From assembly GCA_945829115.1 (NCBI GenBank), contig CALZTP010000003.1, forward strand, positions 1 through 64,000: a stretch of DNA of 64,000 nucleotides. Direction: 5' to 3'. Below are positions 58,947 to 64,000 of this stretch, piece by piece (position 1 is the stretch's first letter; each line of letters starts with the position of its first letter). The stretch is from an uncultured bacterium (GTDB lineage: Bacteria; Bacteroidota; Bacteroidia; Bacteroidales; Bacteroidaceae). Both the position numbers and the translations under genes were made by a program. The notes under the pieces are model-generated. The model was not told where the DNA came from and searched no databases. It saw nothing but the letters and a program-made list of their open reading frames with translations.

Positions 58947-59034
58947 ACATCCTATCATTAACAGAAAGTCTGCACACCCACATAGACAACACCCCATTAC
59001 AAATAAACATTCTGCACACCTATTATAGAAAATC

Positions 59035-59826
59035 ATGTTCATATCCATCTCTATAAAAGACATCATTGACATCATCCTTGTTGCCTTCCTTCTCTACTAT
59101 ATCTTCAGACTGATGAGGGAGTCAAGGTCACTGAATGTGTTTATCGGAATAATGGTGTTTATCGTTATCTGGCTGTTTGTTAGTCAGGTGTTGGAAATGC
59201 GCCTACTCGGAAGCATTCTCGACAAGCTCGTCTCTGTAGGCGTGTTGGCAATCATCGTACTCTTCCAAGAGGAAATAAGGAAATTTCTCTATTCCCTCGG
59301 AGCACATCAGCGTGTCTCCAATTTCATGCGCTTCTTTGGTTCGAAGCATAAGAACGAGCATGCCGACAAAAAGAGCATCATGCCGATTGTAATGGCATGT
59401 ATGAATATGGCGCGACAGAAAGCGGGTGCATTGATCGTGATAGAGCGCATGGCTCCCCTTGACGATATCATCTCAACAGGCGACCTTATCGACGCAAACA
59501 TCAACCAAATGCTCATCGAAAACATCTTCTTCAAGAACTCTCCACTTCACGATGGTGCGATGATCATTCGGAAACAGAGAATATGCGCAGCAGGATGCAT
59601 TCTCCCCGTTGCACACGATCAGGACATTCCGAAGGAACTGGGCTTGCGACACCGTGCCGCACTCGGAATCTCACAAGCCTCTGATGCCATTGCGATTGTG
59701 TGCTCTGAAGAGTCTGGGCGCATCTCTGTGGCAATAAAGGGCACGTTCCATTTGCGTCTCTCTGCCGAAAAGCTTGAGTCTCTGCTAACAGAAGAGTTGT
59801 CAATAAAGGAGGAGCACAAGGGATAA
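59035..59826 (+). CDS. cdaA: Diadenylate cyclase (CdaA/DisA_N type)
   Basis: N-terminal TMs; SPLHDGAMII and RHRAALG motifs. Confidence 0.93.
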   Translation: MFISISIKDIIDIILVAFLLYYIFRLMRESRSLNVFIGIMVFIVIWLFVSQVLEMRLLGSILDKLVSVGVLAIIVLFQEEIRKFLYSLGAHQRVSNFMRFFGSKHKNEHADKKSIMPIVMACMNMARQKAGALIVIERMAPLDDIISTGDLIDANINQMLIENIFFKNSPLHDGAMIIRKQRICAAGCILPVAHDQDIPKELGLRHRAALGISQASDAIAIVCSEESGRISVAIKGTFHLRLSAEKLESLLTEELSIKEEHKG

Positions 59827-59933
59827 AAAAATGGAGGAGTGAGGAATTGGAAGTGAGGAGTAAAAGAGGAAAAGGAGGAATAAAAAAGGGGGGAAAAAGA
59901 TCAAACACAATTTTTTTGCATAAGAAAGAATAA

Positions 59934-61274
59934 ATGAAGAAATACCGTATACGATGGGATAGACTTGCCATGCTCCTTGCTGCAGTGGCAGCGGTTTGCG
60001 TGGCAATATACTATATTATAATAGGTGTAATAGCATTAGGCTCTTGGCTCCTCTCTCTCTTTGGTGACTTCAACCTCTCGTCTTATATGCCGAAAAGCAG
60101 CGAGAGGAAAGAAATGCCAAAGCACGTGACAGAACAGCAGAAAGCGGAGGCAATGAAAATGACGGCAAGAATAGATAGCTTCATGGTTCTCCCCACCCGA
60201 TTGGAGAAGGGGAAAATCGCTGTTTCCATCTACGACCTCACCACACAGCAACAAATCTACTCTTATCAGGCAGACAAACTCCTTACACCTGCCTCATGCA
60301 TGAAAATCCCTACTGCCGTGGCGGCTTTGAAGATATTAGGAACAAACCATAGAATGAGGGCTTCACTGCAGATTCGTGGTGAGATTCTTCGAGATACTCT
60401 TTTCGGAAATCTCCTCCTTCATGCCGATGCCGACCCTATGGTAAGCTCTCTCTCTTCTCTTACATCAAAGCTTCGCAAGGCTGGAGTGAAGCATATCAGG
60501 GGAAACATATATCTTTCTTTGGCACATTCCGACCGCCTTGTGCCACACCCTACTGCGAAGAGCTGGGATATTCCTTTCAACAAAACTCCTCTGCTGTTAA
60601 AGGGTGAGGGCATTGTGCGCAGACATCTCATGGCTTGCCTCTCTGCCGATGGCATTTCCTTCAAGCGCGACAACTCTCAGCGTCCGAAGGGGAAATACAG
60701 ATGCATTGCAAATGTCTCACACCCAATAACCGACCCTATGGTGCCTATGATGCGCAACAGTTCAAACATCATGGCAGAGACCATTCTCTTTCACCTCGAC
60801 CATAAGAAGGGACTCATAAAAAACAATCAGACAGACTATTCTGTGCGCCATGCTCATGAGACTTTCTGGCAGAAGGTCTTTTCTGCTGATACAACGCATC
60901 GGTTCAATCAGTTTGTGTTCAACGACGGTAGCGGACTATCTCCCGACAACCGTCTCACAGCTCGTGCCTTGACAGACATGCTGCGATATGCGTATTCTGA
61001 GGAGGATATATACAACTACCTCGTAGACTACGCCTTAGCGTCTCCTTTCAGTGAGCGCAGAGGTTCGCTCCTTACACGTCTCTCACGTCCAGAATATCGT
61101 GGGCGCATCTTCTGCAAGACAGGCACCATGACCACTCGTGGCATTTCTTCTATAGCCGGATACTTAGAGGGTGGCGACGGGCATTGGTATATCTTCGCAA
61201 TCATGAACGACGACTCTCCTGTTGCTGAAGCACGCATGTATCAAGACCGTCTGTTGAAACTGATGATGAAATAG
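59934..61274 (+). CDS. dacB: D-alanyl-D-alanine carboxypeptidase/endopeptidase (PBP4, S13-like)
   Basis: SCMK (SxxK), SSN (SxN), FCKTGTM (KTG) motifs. Confidence 0.88.
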   Translation: MKKYRIRWDRLAMLLAAVAAVCVAIYYIIIGVIALGSWLLSLFGDFNLSSYMPKSSERKEMPKHVTEQQKAEAMKMTARIDSFMVLPTRLEKGKIAVSIYDLTTQQQIYSYQADKLLTPASCMKIPTAVAALKILGTNHRMRASLQIRGEILRDTLFGNLLLHADADPMVSSLSSLTSKLRKAGVKHIRGNIYLSLAHSDRLVPHPTAKSWDIPFNKTPLLLKGEGIVRRHLMACLSADGISFKRDNSQRPKGKYRCIANVSHPITDPMVPMMRNSSNIMAETILFHLDHKKGLIKNNQTDYSVRHAHETFWQKVFSADTTHRFNQFVFNDGSGLSPDNRLTARALTDMLRYAYSEEDIYNYLVDYALASPFSERRGSLLTRLSRPEYRGRIFCKTGTMTTRGISSIAGYLEGGDGHWYIFAIMNDDSPVAEARMYQDRLLKLMMK

Positions 61275-61287
61275 CCGAAAAGCGGTT

Positions 61288-61366
61288 TGGCTCGTTTTTA
61301 CAAGAAGGAATGCGCTCGTTGTTCTTGACAACAAGGAAGTACGTTCGTTTGTACAAGAAGGAAGTG
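61288..61366. repeat. Degenerate tandem repeat (about 3 units of ~27 bp)
   Basis: ctcgtttttacaagaaggaatgc / ctcgttgttcttgacaacaaggaagtac / gttcgtttgtacaagaaggaagtgt. Confidence 0.5.
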
Positions 61367-61381
61367 TGAGACCATGACGTT

Positions 61382-62353
61382 TCATTCTTCCTTCGCTCGC
61401 TTCCTGCGTTCCTTTTTCTGCTTACTATTCCTGAAAAGAAGACTGTTTCTCTCCCAGAAAACGCCATCTGCATAGCCTTGGATGGAGGAGTCCCCCTCTG
61501 CCATGAGAAGTCGCTTGGCAGTCCAGAGGCAATAGTCGGGGTTAAGCTCTATCGTGGTGAAATGCCGGTTTAGCTTCTTTGCCACAACGGCGGCAGTACC
61601 ACTTCCGGCAAAAGGGTCGAGAATGCGGTCGCCTGGTTTCGAAGAGGCGAGAACGAGCTTGGCATATAGCTTCTCCGCCTTTTGCGTGGGATGGTCGGTA
61701 TTCTCTGGCATCGACCAAAACGGAATGCTGATATCGTCCCAGAAATTAGAGGGGTGCGTCATGCGATATTTTCCTTCTTCTGTGTTCTCCCAGTCTTTTG
61801 GTACTCCGTTCTCCTTATAGGGTGCTAAGACTCTTCTCTTCACCATAACAGCATCGATGTCAAAGAAATAATCCTTCGGGTTCTTAACAGCAAACCAAAT
61901 ATCTTCCATGGAGTTCTTCCAGTTCTGCCTCGCCCCACGTCCTTTCTCCCTCTGCCATGTGATACGGTTAAGGACGGTGAGATGGCGAGAGAGCACTCGC
62001 TGCATGCTTCCCGAGGAGCGCCAGTCGCCACACATATATAGCGTTCCGTGGCTGTTCAGCTTTCTGCATACCGTTTCAAACCATGTTTCGAGATATTTCT
62101 CATATTCATCGTTGTCGGTACGGTAGAACTGTGTGCCATGGAAGTTCCGAGAGAGGTTGTAAGGGGGGTCTACAATAATCAGGTCGTAGTAGTTGTCGGG
62201 AATGCTTCTGAGCGTCTGGAGGGTGTCGCCACAGATAATCTTGTCGTCACAATCCTTCGCGCGAACGTCCTTAAAATCCGTGATCATCTTTCTCAGCAAC
62301 TCCTCTTCCCCTTCCTCAATTCTCAAAGTGTGGTTTCTGTTGCTTTTCGACAT
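61382..62353 (-). CDS. Orphan site-specific DNA methyltransferase (N6-adenine/N4-cytosine type)
   Basis: DLIIVDPPYNL precedes FAGSGTAAVVAKKLNRHFTTIELNPDY (beta-class-like order). Confidence 0.88.
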   Translation of the reverse strand: MSKSNRNHTLRIEEGEEELLRKMITDFKDVRAKDCDDKIICGDTLQTLRSIPDNYYDLIIVDPPYNLSRNFHGTQFYRTDNDEYEKYLETWFETVCRKLNSHGTLYMCGDWRSSGSMQRVLSRHLTVLNRITWQREKGRGARQNWKNSMEDIWFAVKNPKDYFFDIDAVMVKRRVLAPYKENGVPKDWENTEEGKYRMTHPSNFWDDISIPFWSMPENTDHPTQKAEKLYAKLVLASSKPGDRILDPFAGSGTAAVVAKKLNRHFTTIELNPDYCLWTAKRLLMAEGDSSIQGYADGVFWERNSLLFRNSKQKKERRKRAKEE

Positions 62354-62483
62354 CGTCTGTTTCTGTTAAACAATTGTTTAAAAAGGAAAATGAAGAGCGA
62401 AGAAGACTCCACTCTTCATTATTTTTTTCTTTCATAAAGAGGTGTGAAGATCTGCGCTCACCCTCTTATGAACAGTTTTTTTC

Positions 62484-63680
62484 TTACTTTACAAGCGCCA
62501 TGGTGTCTGATGCAATCATGAGCTCCTCATCGGTAGGAATAACAACAACCGTTACCTTTGAATCTGGAGTGGAGATGATGGCTTCCTCGCCACGGATAGT
62601 GGCATTCTTGGCAACATCAACCTTCACACCCATGAACTCAAGTCCCTTGCAGACTTCCTCACGCATCTTTGTCTGGTTCTCACCAACACCGGCAGTGAAG
62701 ACAATAACGTCAACACCTTCCATGGCTGCTGCGTAAGCACCAATGTATTTCTTCACTCTGTAGAAGTAAGAGTCCTGAGCAACAATGGCTCTTTCATTAC
62801 CTGCGTTTGCAGCGTTCTCAATGTCGCGCATGTCGCTTGAAAGACCAGAGAGTCCAGAGATTCCAGACTTCTTGTTCAAAAGGTCTGAGATACCGTCTGC
62901 ATCGAGGTTCAACTTCTTCTGGATGAACGAAACAGCACCTGCGTCGATATCGCCAGAACGGGTTCCCATCATTACGCCCTCAAGAGGAGTGAGACCCATT
63001 GTGGTGTCTATACACTTTCCGTCAACAACAGCAGCAAGAGAGCCTCCGTTGCCAATGTGTGCTGTGATGACCTTTGAACCTTCAACAGGCTTTCCAAGGA
63101 ACTCTAAGGCACGTGCTGAAACGTAACGGTGAGAGGTTCCGTGGAAACCATAGCGGCGAACACCATACTTCTCGTAAAGCTCGTAAGGAACGGCATAGAG
63201 ATATGCACGTGCTGGCATGGTCTGATGGAATGCGGTATCGAAGACACCTACCTGTGGCAGGCCTGGCATAAGCTCAGAAACGGCATCAACGCCCTTGAGG
63301 TTTGCTGGATTGTGGAGAGGGGCAAGGTCGCTACATGCCTTGAAGGCTTCAATAACCTCTGGAGTGATGAGAACAGACTCTGCAAACTTCTCTCCGCCAT
63401 GCACCATACGGTGACCAACGGCATCAATCTCGTCGAGTGACTTTATCACGCCAATCTCTGGGTCGGTGAGGAGGGAGAAGATGAACTTCACACCTTCTGT
63501 ATGCTCTGGAATATCGTGCATGATCTGCTTCTTCTCACCGTTGGCAAGCTTCACCTTCACAAAGGCTCCGTCAAGACCTACACGCTCTGCACCACCAGAA
63601 GTCATCACTGAATTGTCGTCCATATTGTACAATGCGTACTTGATAGAAGACGAACCGCAATTTAATACAAGAATTTTCAT
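62484..63680 (-). CDS. ackA: Acetate kinase
   Basis: MKILVLNCGSSSIKYALY, FHGTSHRYV, TAHIGNGGSLAAV. Confidence 0.97.
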   Translation of the reverse strand: MKILVLNCGSSSIKYALYNMDDNSVMTSGGAERVGLDGAFVKVKLANGEKKQIMHDIPEHTEGVKFIFSLLTDPEIGVIKSLDEIDAVGHRMVHGGEKFAESVLITPEVIEAFKACSDLAPLHNPANLKGVDAVSELMPGLPQVGVFDTAFHQTMPARAYLYAVPYELYEKYGVRRYGFHGTSHRYVSARALEFLGKPVEGSKVITAHIGNGGSLAAVVDGKCIDTTMGLTPLEGVMMGTRSGDIDAGAVSFIQKKLNLDADGISDLLNKKSGISGLSGLSSDMRDIENAANAGNERAIVAQDSYFYRVKKYIGAYAAAMEGVDVIVFTAGVGENQTKMREEVCKGLEFMGVKVDVAKNATIRGEEAIISTPDSKVTVVVIPTDEELMIASDTMALVK

Positions 63681-63706
63681 TTATACTATATATGTTAAGA
63701 ATTTGG

Positions 63707-64000
<294 letters not shown>

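Noticed and set aside
59934-61274. DacB thought to be an inactive variant
   Set aside because: SxxK, SxN and KTG motifs are all present, so it is likely active.
61382-62353. Complete restriction-modification or BREX/DISARM-like defence system
   Set aside because: Only the methyltransferase is present; neighbours are dacB and ackA/pta.

Overview
The window is a chromosomal segment from a Bacteroidota (Prevotella/Bacteroides-like) genome. Support for that: SusC/SusD pair, NigD-like lipoproteins, N-acetyl/succinyl-ornithine-type carbamoyltransferase, and TTTG-N19/20-TANNTTTG promoters. From left to right it holds: (1) a nine-gene minus-strand arginine+proline operon led by argR (280-9168); (2) a lipoprotein TonB-CTD protein and a secreted M6 metalloprotease; (3) a SusC/SusD/lipoprotein locus with a 1264-aa sensor kinase; (4) a NigD/acyltransferase/ddl/rluD/PASTA operon; (5) rpmH, efp, a GT2 glycosyltransferase and radC; (6) an ECF sigma factor coupled to a dual-membrane-spanning anti-sigma-like protein; (7) an AAA ATPase with a PD-(D/E)XK-like C-terminus; (8) lpxH, a SufT-like gene, a modular pectinesterase, a truncated AAA-ATPase-like remnant, VanZ, an NSS transporter and an HhH protein; (9) tRNA-Phe; (10) a TolC/MFP/RND operon with a small P-II-like gene; (11) PL11 rhamnogalacturonan lyase, S9 peptidase, murF, folP, cdaA, a PBP4-type dacB, an orphan adenine-type DNA methyltransferase, ackA and partial pta. 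The most unusual items are the sensor kinase, which looks like two fused sensor-kinase units with the first HisKA's His replaced by Lys and its ATPase domain missing; a 168-bp MITE-like element with 31-bp inverted ends and a second partial copy at the window edge; a paired-palindrome operator-like array upstream of the AAA ATPase; and an ornithine carbamoyltransferase with Ala at the residue I recall as the succinyl/acetyl specificity switch. All family assignments come from reading the sequence. No searches were run.
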